Shown piece after piece: positions 52,371-61,955 of a stretch of 64,000 nucleotides of DNA; the stretch's first letter is position 1; every line of letters begins with the position of its first letter. The stretch covers positions 1 through 64,000 of the forward strand of contig CACZLZ010000007.1 in assembly GCA_902782145.1 (NCBI GenBank). The letters are read 5' to 3'. Under the pieces are notes generated by a model, which saw only the letters and a list, made by a program, of their open reading frames with translations, did no database searches and had not been told where the DNA came from. The DNA is from an uncultured Aeromonadales bacterium. Lineage in GTDB: Bacteria > Pseudomonadota > Gammaproteobacteria > Enterobacterales > Succinivibrionaceae. The position numbers and the translations under genes are program-made.

Positions 52371-53363
52371 ATGAAATATGTGAAGCTTGGCAAGTCTGGA
52401 ATGGATGTGTCCCGGATCTGCCTGGGATGCATGAGTTTTGGCAAGCCTGGTCCGGAGAACGGCGTGTTTCCCTGGGCCCGGGATTATGACGGGGCCAAGG
52501 AGATTTTCCGGGAGGCAGTGGAACTGGGGATTAATTATTTTGACACCGCCAATGTCTACCAGAACGGCTCATCCGAGGAGATCACCGGCAGGCTGATCAG
52601 GGATTTTGCCCTGGACCGGGATGAGATCGTCGTTGCCACCAAGGTTCATTTCCCCATGAGGGAAGGAAAGCCTAATGGCGGCGGTCTTTCCCGGAAAAAC
52701 ATCATGACTGAGATTGATCACTCCCTGAAGCGCCTAGGACTGGACTATGTGGATCTGTACCAGATCCACCGGCTTGATCATGAAACCCCCATGGAGGAGA
52801 TCATGGAAGCACTTCACGATGTAGTCAAATCAGGAAAGGCCAGGTATATCGGGGCTTCAACCATGTTTGCCTGGGAGTTCGAACGGCTGAACCAAATAGC
52901 GGAAAGACATGGCTGGACAAGGTTTGTCTCCATGCAGAACCAGTACAACCTGATTTACCGCGAGGAGGAGCGGGAAATGATGCCATTGTGCGCCGACCGG
53001 GGGATCGCAGTGGTTCCCTGGAGCCCCCTGGCCGGCGGCAGAACGGCCCATCCCTGGGGGACCGAAACCGGCAGGACCCGGGTGGACCAGGTATCACCAA
53101 TGGTCTGGGGAAGCACCGACGCCCAGGACAAGATAGTGGTGGACTGTCTGGAAAAGACTGCGGCAGATCTCGGACACTCCATGGCCCAGGTGTCCCTAGC
53201 CTGGATGCTGTCAAAGCCCTTTGTCACCGCACCGATAGTGGGTGCCACCTCCCCCGTCCATATAACGGAGGCGGTAGCCGCCTTGGATATCACCCTGACT
53301 CAGGAGGTGATACAGAAACTAGAAGCCCCCTATGTGCCTCACATAAAAACCGGAGCTTTCTGA
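52371..53363 (+). CDS. Aldo/keto reductase
   Basis: 330-residue NADP(H)-dependent oxidoreductase of the AKR family (IolS/YajO-like group). The tetrad is visible: Asp and Tyr in FDTANVYQ, Lys in ATKVHF, His in YQIHRLD. Near the C-terminus SPLAGG and IVGATSPVHITEA fit the cofactor site. ATG 52371 follows GAGGGATC. Probably reduces aldehydes or ketones. Paralogue of the gene at 54011. Confidence 0.92.
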   Translation: MKYVKLGKSGMDVSRICLGCMSFGKPGPENGVFPWARDYDGAKEIFREAVELGINYFDTANVYQNGSSEEITGRLIRDFALDRDEIVVATKVHFPMREGKPNGGGLSRKNIMTEIDHSLKRLGLDYVDLYQIHRLDHETPMEEIMEALHDVVKSGKARYIGASTMFAWEFERLNQIAERHGWTRFVSMQNQYNLIYREEEREMMPLCADRGIAVVPWSPLAGGRTAHPWGTETGRTRVDQVSPMVWGSTDAQDKIVVDCLEKTAADLGHSMAQVSLAWMLSKPFVTAPIVGATSPVHITEAVAALDITLTQEVIQKLEAPYVPHIKTGAF

Positions 53364-53427
53364 GCCGGAAGACATCTGCAGATGTGTCGGCTCCATGACT
53401 GAAGAGATGTTAGCAGAGGACATGACA

Positions 53428-53948
53428 ATGCCCAGAACTCTTGTGATTTTCTATTCCCGCAGAGGACAGAACTATGTGGACGGAGCCATTGTGGATCTGC
53501 CCCGGGGCAACACGGAAACCGTAGCAGGTTATATTGCCGAAGCCGTGGGGGCGGATCTTTTCCAGGTGGAAACCGTCAGACCCTACAGCCCGGACTACAC
53601 CACCTGCACCAGAGAGGCCAAAGAGGAGCTCCGGAGCCACGCCCGTCCGAAGCTGCGAGACTGTCTCACTGACATTTCGGGATACCACAACACATTGTGG
53701 TGGCCGGTCCCTGCTGGTGGGGCACATATCCCTGCGGCATCTTCACCCAGCTGGAGCAGCTTGACTTCACGGGAAAGATGATCTTCCCGCTGATGACCCA
53801 CGAAGGCAGCGGTCTGGGCAGCGCCGTCCCGGATCTCAACAGGTGCTGCCGGGGAGGGGATATCGGTCCCGGGATGGCCATCAGGGGATCAAAGGTCCGT
53901 GATTCACGGGAAGAGGTTGTCGCCTGGGCCCGGAGCCATCTGCAGTGA
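53428..53948 (+). pseudogene. Flavodoxin-like gene broken by a frameshift
   Basis: The first part encodes a flavodoxin (Flavodoxin_4 type): TLVIFYSRRGQNYVDGAIVD, GNTETVAGYIAEAVGADLFQVE, PYSPDYTTC. At about 53693 the frame changes, and the expected continuation is read one frame over: IVVAGPCWWGTYPCGIFTQL, FTGKMIFPLMTHEGSGLGSA, and so on to 53948. One missing base in the AACAC-ATTG stretch explains the break. ATG 53428 follows AGAGGA. It lies between two aldo-keto reductase genes, a typical redox cluster. It is disrupted unless the base is a sequencing error. Confidence 0.75.
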
Positions 53949-54010
53949 CTTGCCGGAATCCCGGCAAGTGCCGGAAGGACTGGACATAGGAATTATAGGA
54001 GAGAGGCAAA

Positions 54011-55000
54011 ATGGACTATGCAGAACTTGGCAGCACCGGCATCAGGGTATCACGGCTTTGTGTCGGCTGCATGTCATACGGACAACCGTCAGAAAAATTC
54101 CACATGTGGACCCTGGACTATAAGCAGACCCGGGAAATGATTTCCCACGCCTGGGATCTGGGGATCAACTTTTTCGACACCGCCAATATCTACTCTTTTG
54201 GCAGCAGTGAGGAATACCTGGGACGGGCTGTCCGGGATCTGGGGATCCCCCGGGACAGAGTAGTCCTGGCCTCCAAGGTCTATTTCAATGAAGGATTTCT
54301 CTCGAAGGAGGCTATTTTCCGGGAGATCGACGGCACCCTCAGACGGCTGGGTACTGACTACCTGGATCTTTACCAGATCCACCGCTTTGACTACAGCACC
54401 CCGCTAGAGGAGACCTTGGGTGCCCTTGACAGCCTGGTCCGGGCCGGCAAGGTGCGGACCATCGGAGCTTCAGCCATGTTCGGCTATCAGTTCCACAACC
54501 TGCAGATAGCCGCTGAGCAGAACGGCCTCACTAAATTTGCCACCATGCAGAACCACTACAACCTTCTTTACCGCGAGGATGAAAGAGAACTTATTCCTGT
54601 CTGCCGGCAGTACGGGGTGGCTCTGATCCCTTATTCCCCTCTGGCCGGGGGACATCTGACCAGGAAGGAATGGGAATCCGGATCCATCAGGAGCACCACC
54701 GACAAGGTCATCAGGCAGAAATATGACCATGCCCGGGAAAATGATCTGGCAATCATTGCCCGGGTTGATGATCTGGCTGAAAAACGGGGCGTGTCCATGA
54801 CCGAAATCGCCCTGGCCTGGCTACTGCACCGTGGGGTCACGGCCCCCATTGTCGGGGCAACCAGACCACAGCATTTTGATGCCGCAGTCAAGGCAGTCAG
54901 CCTCAGACTGACAGAGGAGGAACTGTGTTCCCTGGAGGAGGTATACCTGGCCCATGAAGTAGTCGGGGCCGTCAGCCAGAACATCAGCTTCAGCAAATAG
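54011..55000 (+). CDS. Aldo/keto reductase
   Basis: 329-residue paralogue of the gene at 52371. Catalytic residues in FDTANIYS, SKVYF and YQIHRFD; cofactor site near SPLAGG and IVGATRPQHFDAA. ATG 54011 follows GGAGAGAGG. It ends at the shared terminator with rho. Substrate unknown. Confidence 0.92.
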   Translation: MDYAELGSTGIRVSRLCVGCMSYGQPSEKFHMWTLDYKQTREMISHAWDLGINFFDTANIYSFGSSEEYLGRAVRDLGIPRDRVVLASKVYFNEGFLSKEAIFREIDGTLRRLGTDYLDLYQIHRFDYSTPLEETLGALDSLVRAGKVRTIGASAMFGYQFHNLQIAAEQNGLTKFATMQNHYNLLYREDERELIPVCRQYGVALIPYSPLAGGHLTRKEWESGSIRSTTDKVIRQKYDHARENDLAIIARVDDLAEKRGVSMTEIALAWLLHRGVTAPIVGATRPQHFDAAVKAVSLRLTEEELCSLEEVYLAHEVVGAVSQNISFSK

Positions 55001-55020
55001 GCTGCCGGAAACAGTCAGGT

Positions 55021-55064
55021 CAAAAAAGAAGCCGCCGGCCTCTTCAGCAGGTCAGCGGCTTTTT
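55021..55064. terminator. Bidirectional terminator between AKR and rho
   Basis: AAGCCGC/GCGGCTT stem with an internal hairpin, TTTT on the plus strand and TTCTTTTTTG on the minus strand. It serves the convergent aldo-keto reductase and rho genes. Confidence 0.78.
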
Positions 55065-55143
55065 GCTGTCCGGACAGCGATCCCGGTGCTCATGGGCGTA
55101 CCGGCGGGATATGACACTTACGGATCTGCCCTTCCTGGCAGGA

Positions 55144-56421
55144 TCACTTGCCGCTGGCGGAGGCGGGAGCGTTCTTCATGAAGTCAAAGAACTCCTCGTT
55201 GGTCTTGGTCTTGGCCAGGTTGCTGATCACCATCTCAGCAGCCTCGATCTCGTCAATGTCATGAATGTACTTGCGCAGCACCCAGATATTCCTGAGTTCG
55301 TCAGGACGCAGTAGCAGCTCATCATGGCGTGTGCCGGACTTGGTGATGTCGATGGCCGGAAAGACCCGCTTCTCCGCCACCCGACGGGACATGCGCACTT
55401 CCATGTTGCCGGTACCCTTGAACTCCTCGAAGATCACCTCGTCCATCTTGGAGCCGGTGTCAATGAGGGCCGTGGCGATGATGGTCAGGGAGCCGCCGTT
55501 CTCAATGTTCCGGGCTGCGCCGAAAAACTTCTTGGGCTTGTGCAGGGCGTTGGCATCCACACCGCCGGACAGCACCCTTCCTGAGGGCGGGGTCACGGTG
55601 TTGTAGGCTCGGGCCAGACGGGTGATGGAGTCCAGGAGGATCACCACATCCTTGTTGTGCTCCACCAGGCGCTTGGCCTTCTCAATGACCATCTCGGCCA
55701 CCTGCACATGGCGGCTGGCGGGCTCGTCAAAGGTAGAGGCCACCACCTCGCCCCGGACCAGGCGGGTCATCTCCGTGACCTCCTCGGGACGTTCGTCAAT
55801 CAGCAGGACGATGAGCACGCACTCGGGGTTGTTGCTGGCCAGGCTCTGGGCGATGTTCTGCAGCAGCACGGTCTTGCCGGCCTTGGGCGGGGCCACGATA
55901 AGGCCGCGCTGACCCTTGCCGATTGGGGAGGCCAGATCCAGGATCCGGGCGGTGATATCCTCCCGGGTGCCGTTGCCCCGCTCCAGGCGCAGCATCTCGT
56001 CAGGGTGGATGGGGGTCAGGTTCTCAAACAGCGTCTTGCGGTTCTGGTTCTCCGGCTCCCCGTTGATGGAGTCCACCTTCAACAGGGCGAAATACTTCTC
56101 GCTCTCGGACTTGGGGTTCCGGATCTTGCCCTCAATGGTGTCGCCTGTGCGCAGATGCAACTTGCGGATCTGGTTGGGGGACACGTAGATATCGTCCGGG
56201 CCGGACAGGTAGGAGGAGTCGGCGCTACGCAGGAAGCCGTAGCCGTCCTGCATGATCTCCAGAACGCCGCTACCGTATATGTCCTCCCCGTGATCGGCGT
56301 GGGCCTTGAGGATGGCGAAGATCAGATCCTTCTTGTAGGCCCGGGAAACCTCCAGCCCCATTTCGGCGGCCATGGTCTGTAATTCGTCTACGCTTTTGTT
56401 CTTCAGCTCAGATAAGTGCAT
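55144..56421 (-). CDS. rho: Transcription termination factor Rho
   Basis: Hexameric RNA-dependent ATPase ending transcription. [14 protein letters not shown] is the usual start. The RNA-binding domain shows GYGFLRS and [12 protein letters not shown], the Walker A is [12 protein letters not shown], Walker [17 protein letters not shown], with the R-loop [19 protein letters not shown]. 425 residues. The ATG chosen is the second of two adjacent; Shine-Dalgarno is not obvious. Confidence 0.97.
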   Translation of the reverse strand: MHLSELKNKSVDELQTMAAEMGLEVSRAYKKDLIFAILKAHADHGEDIYGSGVLEIMQDGYGFLRSADSSYLSGPDDIYVSPNQIRKLHLRTGDTIEGKIRNPKSESEKYFALLKVDSINGEPENQNRKTLFENLTPIHPDEMLRLERGNGTREDITARILDLASPIGKGQRGLIVAPPKAGKTVLLQNIAQSLASNNPECVLIVLLIDERPEEVTEMTRLVRGEVVASTFDEPASRHVQVAEMVIEKAKRLVEHNKDVVILLDSITRLARAYNTVTPPSGRVLSGGVDANALHKPKKFFGAARNIENGGSLTIIATALIDTGSKMDEVIFEEFKGTGNMEVRMSRRVAEKRVFPAIDITKSGTRHDELLLRPDELRNIWVLRKYIHDIDEIEAAEMVISNLAKTKTNEEFFDFMKNAPASASGK

Positions 56422-56591
56422 CATGGTAAGAAAAGAATCAGTGAATGTGAAAAAACGGAATGAAAAATGCCGGGCCAAATTTCAAGCAGACAAGGATAAC
56501 CTTCCGTGAGGACACGGTGCGTTCCGGAACAGACAGGCTGGCTTGGGGGATTGAAACTGTGAACGGACAGAATTGATTTTTGACAGTGCTC

Positions 56592-56620
56592 ATTATAGGT
56601 GCAAAGCCCCGTCAAAGCAA
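56592..56620 (-). promoter_or_regulatory. Promoter of rho
   Basis: -35 TTGCTT (56620-56615), 17-base spacer, perfect -10 TATAAT (56597-56592). It predicts a rho leader of about 165 bases, long enough for autogenous attenuation as known in E. coli. Confidence 0.7.
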
Positions 56621-56654
56621 GCGCCGCCCCTGCACCAGGACTGCCGGAACGGGA

Positions 56655-57662
56655 TCACTTCCCGCCCCGGGCGGCGCAGTCGGCCCGGGTCACTTTCCAC
56701 CGGGCAACCCCGTGGCCGCCGCTACTGAAATCCAGGGTGACATGATCCACCTGGGACAGCAGGGAGGCCAGATGGGCGTTGGCGCAGTAAGCCTCCAGGA
56801 TCCGGCCCTTCATGGAGGCAAAGCCTCCCAGCCGGTCCCCGTCCACATCAAAGCTGTGGCGCACCCCATCCCGCCCCTCGGCATCCACCCGGATCAGGGA
56901 GCCGAAGCTGGTTTTAATGGGCAGCTTCGGGGAAAGCATGGCCACATGCCGGGCCACGGGATCATCCTTCCGGCTGTCCCGGGCGCCCTCCGGGGCGTCA
57001 CCGCCCTTGCCGCCCTCGCCGGCCGGGGTGTCATGGGCGTCTCCCGCTTTGCTCCCCCGATCATCCCCGGCTGCAGCCGGCGCTCCCTGGGGAGGATCCC
57101 CTTTTTCCGGAGCCTTTTCCGGGGATCCGGCAGGCTCCTCCCCGGTCCCGGGCTCAGGCTCAGAGCCGTCCTGATCTCCCGAAGGCGCCGGGGCCTCCCG
57201 GCTGTTCTCACCGGAGGCGCACAGCTCGGCAGACACCTCCATGCCGAAGAGGAATTCGGATCCCCGGTAGAAGGAGATGGTGATCCGCTCCAGCTTCTCC
57301 AGCATGGCCACCACCTCGCTGTTGGCGCACTGCACCGTGGCCATGTGGTTCACCACCTGCTGCCGGTGGCTGAGGTAGAAGTCTACCTTGTCGGGATCAA
57401 TCCGGTGGTAGTAGTTGATCTGCCCCCGGGGCGGGCTGGTGTCCTCATAGTTGTAGGTCACCCCCACCACGGTGGTGTCGGTGGTCTTTATGGGGATCCG
57501 GCGCTTGATATCCTGGACCAGGGACACGATCCCCCGCCGGTTCAGTTTCCCGTCCTTGTAATAGCCGTAGACGTCAGACTCCACGGTGATGCCGGAGGTG
57601 AACATCCGCGCCAGGACATAGATCATGGCAAGGATCAGGATCGTGACGATGGTTTTTCCCAT
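56655..57662 (-). CDS. Membrane-anchored protein with an internal duplication
   Basis: 335 residues, unknown family. One N-terminal membrane segment (4-22) leads to an outside domain. Two related domains can be seen: residues 55-149 and 245-330. Both start [RK]-x-[IL]PIKT, carry a CAN (112-114 and 293-295), and end in a Cys (148 and 329), so a pair of internal disulfides is likely. A Pro/Glu/Gly-rich linker of about 85 residues separates them. The second copy is more diverged. It lies 26 bases after uvrD and is probably in the same operon. Confidence 0.72.
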   Translation of the reverse strand: MGKTIVTILILAMIYVLARMFTSGITVESDVYGYYKDGKLNRRGIVSLVQDIKRRIPIKTTDTTVVGVTYNYEDTSPPRGQINYYHRIDPDKVDFYLSHRQQVVNHMATVQCANSEVVAMLEKLERITISFYRGSEFLFGMEVSAELCASGENSREAPAPSGDQDGSEPEPGTGEEPAGSPEKAPEKGDPPQGAPAAAGDDRGSKAGDAHDTPAGEGGKGGDAPEGARDSRKDDPVARHVAMLSPKLPIKTSFGSLIRVDAEGRDGVRHSFDVDGDRLGGFASMKGRILEAYCANAHLASLLSQVDHVTLDFSSGGHGVARWKVTRADCAARGGK

Positions 57663-57688
57663 ATGCTATCCCCGGCAGCGCCGGAGCC

Positions 57689-60268
57689 TCACTTCTTTCT
57701 CTCCCCGCCCGGCAGTTTCCGCAAATTGGCCATCTGCAGGCTGAGACACATCATCTTCTTCCCGGCAAACTCCACCCAGATCCGGGAGAAGGCCCCGCCG
57801 GTCTGGAGGCGCCGCACCGTGCCCTCCCCGAACTTCTGGTGGAAGACCCGGTCCCCGGGGCGGAAATCCGGGGTGGCGGCGGCCTTGTTCCCGGCGCCGC
57901 CGGCGCCCCCCAGGGTCACCATCCGGGGCTTGGGTGTCTCCGGGGCGGCCTCTGGGGCACCCGGAGGTGTGCCCGCACTTTCGGTCCCGGCACTGCCGGT
58001 TTTTCCTGTGCAAACGGTACTTCCGGCTTTTCCTGCGCTGCCGGCATTTTCAGTTTTTCCTGAACTGCTGATACTGCCGGGTTTCCCCGCACTGCTGCTG
58101 CCGGCTTTTCCCACACTGCCGGTGCTGCCGCCGGCAGCGCTGGTTCCCGGCATGCTCCGGAGACCTTTCCGGCTCCGGGGGAAAAGGGAACTGTCACTGC
58201 TCAGGGTCCGGACGCTCTCCCCGGAAAGATAGCGCATGAAGCTGCTGCTGGTGGTGGGGGTCACCTGGCCGAAGAGCACCCGGCTGCGGGCATAGGAGAG
58301 ATAGCAGCGGTTCCGGGCCCGGGTTACCGCCACATAGGCCAGGCGCAGCTCCTCATCCTGGGCGTCGGCACTGCCCTCCTGGAGGCTGAAAGCCCGGGCT
58401 GAGGGCAGGATCCCCTCCTCAAAGGCCACCAGGAACACCGTGTCAAACTCCAGGCCCTTGGCGGCATGGATGGTCAGCAGGTTCACCCGGTCGCCCCCGT
58501 CCTCCTCGGACTCCTCTGCAGACTCCGTCTCTAGGGAGGCCTGCTGCAGGAACAGCGCCAGAGCCGACAGGCCGTCCCGCTCTTCATCGTCGGGGAAGGG
58601 GAAGAGGGCGCAGGAGTTGACAAACTCCTCCAGGTTGCCGGTGCGGCTGCCGTCGTCATACTTTTCCCGGGACTCCTGCTCCTGGTAGCAGGCATAGAGG
58701 CCCGACAGCTCCATGACATTCCGCACCACGTTCTCCAGGGCCTCCCCGGCGGCATCCTCCCGAAGCTTTGGCAGCAGATCCAGCAGGGCGGCCAGGCCGC
58801 TGCGGGCCCGGCCCGCCACCAGTTTCTCCTCCAGGGCCGCCCCGGCCGCCGCCAGCATGCCGATCCCCCGGGAACGGGAGAGGGCCTCCAGCACCTCCAG
58901 GGAGCGCTTCCCCACCCCCCGGGGCGGCATGTTCACCACCCGGAGGAAGGCTGCGTCATCCTCGGGATTCACCAGCAGCCGGAGATAGCCCATGAGATCC
59001 CGGATCTCCTGGCGGTCAAAGAACCGGCGGCCGGCCAGGATCCGGTAGGGGATCCCTTGGGAGGTGAGTTCGTTCTCAAAGTTGCGGGAGATGCTGTTGA
59101 AGCGGTACAGCACCGCCATCTGGCTGTAGGGGATCTGCTCCTCCTGGTGGAGGGTGCGGATGATCCGGACCGTCAGGGCGGCCTCCTCAGTGGCGGAGAC
59201 GGAGCTTAGGATGGTCACCGGCTCCCCGCCCTTGCGATCGGTCCACAGCTCCTTGACCTCCCGCCGGGGATTCAGGCTGATGAGATCATTGGCCACATTC
59301 AGGATGTGGCTGGTGGAACGGTAGTTCTGCTCCAGTTTGACCACCCGCACGTCCGGCACCATGTCCCTGAGGGAGAGCATGCACTCCGGCCGGGCACCCC
59401 GCCAGCTGTAGATGGACTGATCATTGTCCCCCACGGCGGTCACATGGGTGTCGGGGGTCATGAGATCCATGATCAGGCGCAGCTGGATATCATTGGAGTC
59501 CTGGAACTCGTCCACCAGGATCTCCCGGATGAGGCGGTGCAGGCGGAAGCGCACCTCCTCGCACTGCTCCAGCAGCTCGCACACCCGGAGGATCAGTTCG
59601 GCGAAGTCCACCATGGCCAGCCGCTGGCAGGTCTCCTCATAGCGGCGGTAGATCTCCAGGAGCATCCCGGCGGTGCGGCGCCGCTTGGAGCCCTCCGCCA
59701 GCTCCGGCATGATATCGTCGGCGCAGGCCTGCCAGCGCCGGCCCTGCTCCTTCATCTTGGCGATGAACTCCGCCGCCTCCCGGACAAAGCTCCGCACCTC
59801 CGCTGGACCGCCGAGATCCAGGGGGGATCCCTCCTCCGCAGCCGCATCCCGCACCAGGCGCCGGATCAGGCTTTCCCGGTCGGCCTCGTCCATGATGGTG
59901 AAGCCCGCAGGCAGCCCCGCGGCATCATGGAACTGCCGGAGGATCCGGTTGCACAGGCCGTGGAAGGTACCCATGAGCAGCCCGCCGATATGGATGCGGC
60001 TGCCCACGCTGGCGGCGATCCGCTCCTTCATCTCCGTGGCCGCCTTGTTGGTGAAGGTCACGGCCATGATCTCCCCGGGACGCAGGCCCTCCACCCGGAT
60101 AAGGTAGGCGATCCGGGCCACCAGCACCCGGGTTTTCCCGGATCCCGCCCCGGCGTGGATGATCATGTTGCACCTGGGGGCGGTCACCGCCTCCATCTGC
60201 ATGGGGTTCAGGCCCTCGTCAGCAGATGAGGGATCAGTCTTCCCGGTGGGATCAGTCGTCTCTGTCAT
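57689..60268 (-). CDS. uvrD: UvrD/Rep-family DNA helicase
   Basis: 859-residue SF1A helicase. LNPMQMEAVTAPRCNMIIHAGAGSGKTRVL carries the Q motif and Walker A, VTFTNKAATEMKERI is motif Ia, ILVDEFQDSN is motif II, GDNDQSIYSWRGA motif III, and NLLTIHAAKGLEFDTVFLV and YVAVTRAR are motifs V and VI. Neighbours yigB and xerC make it the UvrD orthologue, not Rep. A Gly/Ser/Lys-rich stretch (about residues 697-797) with imperfect repeats (DNA 57980-58110) joins the helicase to its C-terminal Tudor-like domain (PGDRVFHQKFGEGTV). The start overlaps yigB by ATGA. Confidence 0.95.
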   Translation of the reverse strand: MTETTDPTGKTDPSSADEGLNPMQMEAVTAPRCNMIIHAGAGSGKTRVLVARIAYLIRVEGLRPGEIMAVTFTNKAATEMKERIAASVGSRIHIGGLLMGTFHGLCNRILRQFHDAAGLPAGFTIMDEADRESLIRRLVRDAAAEEGSPLDLGGPAEVRSFVREAAEFIAKMKEQGRRWQACADDIMPELAEGSKRRRTAGMLLEIYRRYEETCQRLAMVDFAELILRVCELLEQCEEVRFRLHRLIREILVDEFQDSNDIQLRLIMDLMTPDTHVTAVGDNDQSIYSWRGARPECMLSLRDMVPDVRVVKLEQNYRSTSHILNVANDLISLNPRREVKELWTDRKGGEPVTILSSVSATEEAALTVRIIRTLHQEEQIPYSQMAVLYRFNSISRNFENELTSQGIPYRILAGRRFFDRQEIRDLMGYLRLLVNPEDDAAFLRVVNMPPRGVGKRSLEVLEALSRSRGIGMLAAAGAALEEKLVAGRARSGLAALLDLLPKLREDAAGEALENVVRNVMELSGLYACYQEQESREKYDDGSRTGNLEEFVNSCALFPFPDDEERDGLSALALFLQQASLETESAEESEEDGGDRVNLLTIHAAKGLEFDTVFLVAFEEGILPSARAFSLQEGSADAQDEELRLAYVAVTRARNRCYLSYARSRVLFGQVTPTTSSSFMRYLSGESVRTLSSDSSLFPRSRKGLRSMPGTSAAGGSTGSVGKAGSSSAGKPGSISSSGKTENAGSAGKAGSTVCTGKTGSAGTESAGTPPGAPEAAPETPKPRMVTLGGAGGAGNKAAATPDFRPGDRVFHQKFGEGTVRRLQTGGAFSRIWVEFAGKKMMCLSLQMANLRKLPGGERKK

Positions 60269-60981
60269 AGGAGAACCAGCTCCAGCTCCTTCAGGCTGCG
60301 GATCACCAGATCCGGCAGCAGCCGCACCCGCTCCGGGCGGCAGAAAAGTCCCCGGGGGCAGATCATGCAGGTCTGCATGCCCGCATTCCGGGCCCCCAGG
60401 ATATCGGTTTCAGGATCGTCCCCCACATGGAGGATCTGCCCCGGCTCCACCCCGGCCAGGGCAGCGGCCTGGGCAAAAAGATCCGGAGCCGGCTTGGCCC
60501 GGCGGCCCCCGCCGGCCATGATGCAGCTACGGAAGAAGGAGGAGATCCCTGTGCGCACGGGATCCATGTTGCCGTTGGACAGGGCCACCAGGGGGTAGCG
60601 CCGCCCCAGGTTCCGCAGGATCGCAAAGGTCTCCGGTGGGATCCGGAAGGCGGAGCGCACCTGAATGAAGCGCCGGGTCATCAGCTCCCCCTCCCGCCGG
60701 GCATCAGCAGGGGCCAGACCGGCATCCAGGAAGATCCGGGTGAGGATCTCCGCCCGCAGGAGGGTGACGTCATGCTCCAGCTCCGGAAACTCCCGGAGCA
60801 CCATGCGCCGCACCCGACCGGGACACAGCCGCAGCTCCGAAGATCGGAGCATGGGGTGGCACGCCAGGGCGGCCTCATACCAGCTCTCCGCGGCGGCGAT
60901 CACCGGGGTGTTGTCATACAGGGTGTCGTCCAGATCAAAGGTGACCGCCCGGACAGGACCCAGGGTACGGTAGGATCTCAT
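60265..60981 (-). CDS. yigB: HAD-family hydrolase YigB
   Basis: 238-residue haloacid-dehalogenase phosphatase. Motif I VTFDLDDTLYDN, motif II LVALSNGNM, and motif III/IV KPAPDLFAQA and HVGDDPETDILGARNAGM. YigB in E. coli dephosphorylates a riboflavin precursor (5-amino-6-ribitylamino-uracil phosphate) and FMN. Coupled at both ends by 4-base overlaps with xerC and uvrD. Confidence 0.92.
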   Translation of the reverse strand: MRSYRTLGPVRAVTFDLDDTLYDNTPVIAAAESWYEAALACHPMLRSSELRLCPGRVRRMVLREFPELEHDVTLLRAEILTRIFLDAGLAPADARREGELMTRRFIQVRSAFRIPPETFAILRNLGRRYPLVALSNGNMDPVRTGISSFFRSCIMAGGGRRAKPAPDLFAQAAALAGVEPGQILHVGDDPETDILGARNAGMQTCMICPRGLFCRPERVRLLPDLVIRSLKELELVLL

Positions 60982-61955
60982 GAGCCGGGGCTTTCCGTGC
61001 TCCCGGTCAGCCCGGCCATCCGGTCCCGGGGATGGAAACGGTGGTAGCTGCGGGCGATGGAGGCCAGATCCGCATGGGTGTAGAGCTGGGTGGTGGAGAG
61101 TTTCTCATGGCCCAGCATCTTCTGCACCGCCCGGACATCCCCGGAGTTGTTCACCATGACCGTGGCAAAGGAATGCCGGAGCTTGTGGGGGTGCATGCGC
61201 TCGGTGACCCCGCGGGCGGCGGCGTAGCGCTTAAGCCTAAGCTCCACATTGCGGGGGGTGAGCCGGGCCCCGGTGCGGCTGACAAACAGCGCCGTCTCCT
61301 GGGCCGGGGTCCGGGCGTTCCGCAGGGGCAGGTACTCCTGCACCGCCTTAAGGGCCGCCTCCCCCAGGGGGACAATGCGCTCCTTGCTGCCCTTGCCGGT
61401 GACCCGCACCGTCTTGTCCTCTGTGTAGACCCGGTCCAGATCCAGATCCGTCAGCTCCGACAGCCGGAGCCCCGAGGAGTAGAACAACTCCATGATGGCC
61501 TGATCCCGGTAGGCCAGGAAAATATCCTCCTCCGGCCCGTGGCCGCCGTTCTCCCCGTGACCGCAGCGTATTTTCTGATCCAGCATGAAGGTCATCTGCT
61601 CCTCCCGGAAGAAGGAGGGCAGGCGCTGGCCGATCTTGAGCCCCGGCACCGTCATGGCAGGATCGGCCTGGACCAGCTCCTTCAGGCACAGGAAACGGAA
61701 GAAGCTGCGCACCGCCGCCAGGCGGGTGTCCGTGGTGCCCGGAGCCAGGCCCGCCCGGTTCTGGCTCATGACAAAGCCCCGGACATGGGTCATGGTCACC
61801 TGCTCGGCGCAATCCACCCCCTGCTCCGCCAGATAGGCGGCAAAGATCTCCAGGGCGCTGCGGTAGGTCTTCTCAGTGCGGGGGCTCAGCCCCCGCTCCG
61901 CACGCATGTAGGTGCAGAAACGGTCAAAAGCTTCCTCAAGTCCTAGCACAGTCAC
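60978..61955 (-). CDS. xerC: Tyrosine recombinase XerC
   Basis: With XerD it resolves chromosome dimers at dif. Catalytic residues: Arg164 in SGLRLSEL, Lys188 in GKGSKER, His257 and Arg260 in HPHKLRHSF, His283 in LGHEKLSTTQLY, and the nucleophile Tyr292. 325 residues, slightly long owing to a short insertion (about 131-143). GTG start at 61955 overlaps the DUF484 stop as GTGA; a GTG two codons in would be the other option. Confidence 0.96.
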   Translation of the reverse strand: MTVLGLEEAFDRFCTYMRAERGLSPRTEKTYRSALEIFAAYLAEQGVDCAEQVTMTHVRGFVMSQNRAGLAPGTTDTRLAAVRSFFRFLCLKELVQADPAMTVPGLKIGQRLPSFFREEQMTFMLDQKIRCGHGENGGHGPEEDIFLAYRDQAIMELFYSSGLRLSELTDLDLDRVYTEDKTVRVTGKGSKERIVPLGEAALKAVQEYLPLRNARTPAQETALFVSRTGARLTPRNVELRLKRYAAARGVTERMHPHKLRHSFATVMVNNSGDVRAVQKMLGHEKLSTTQLYTHADLASIARSYHRFHPRDRMAGLTGSTESPGS

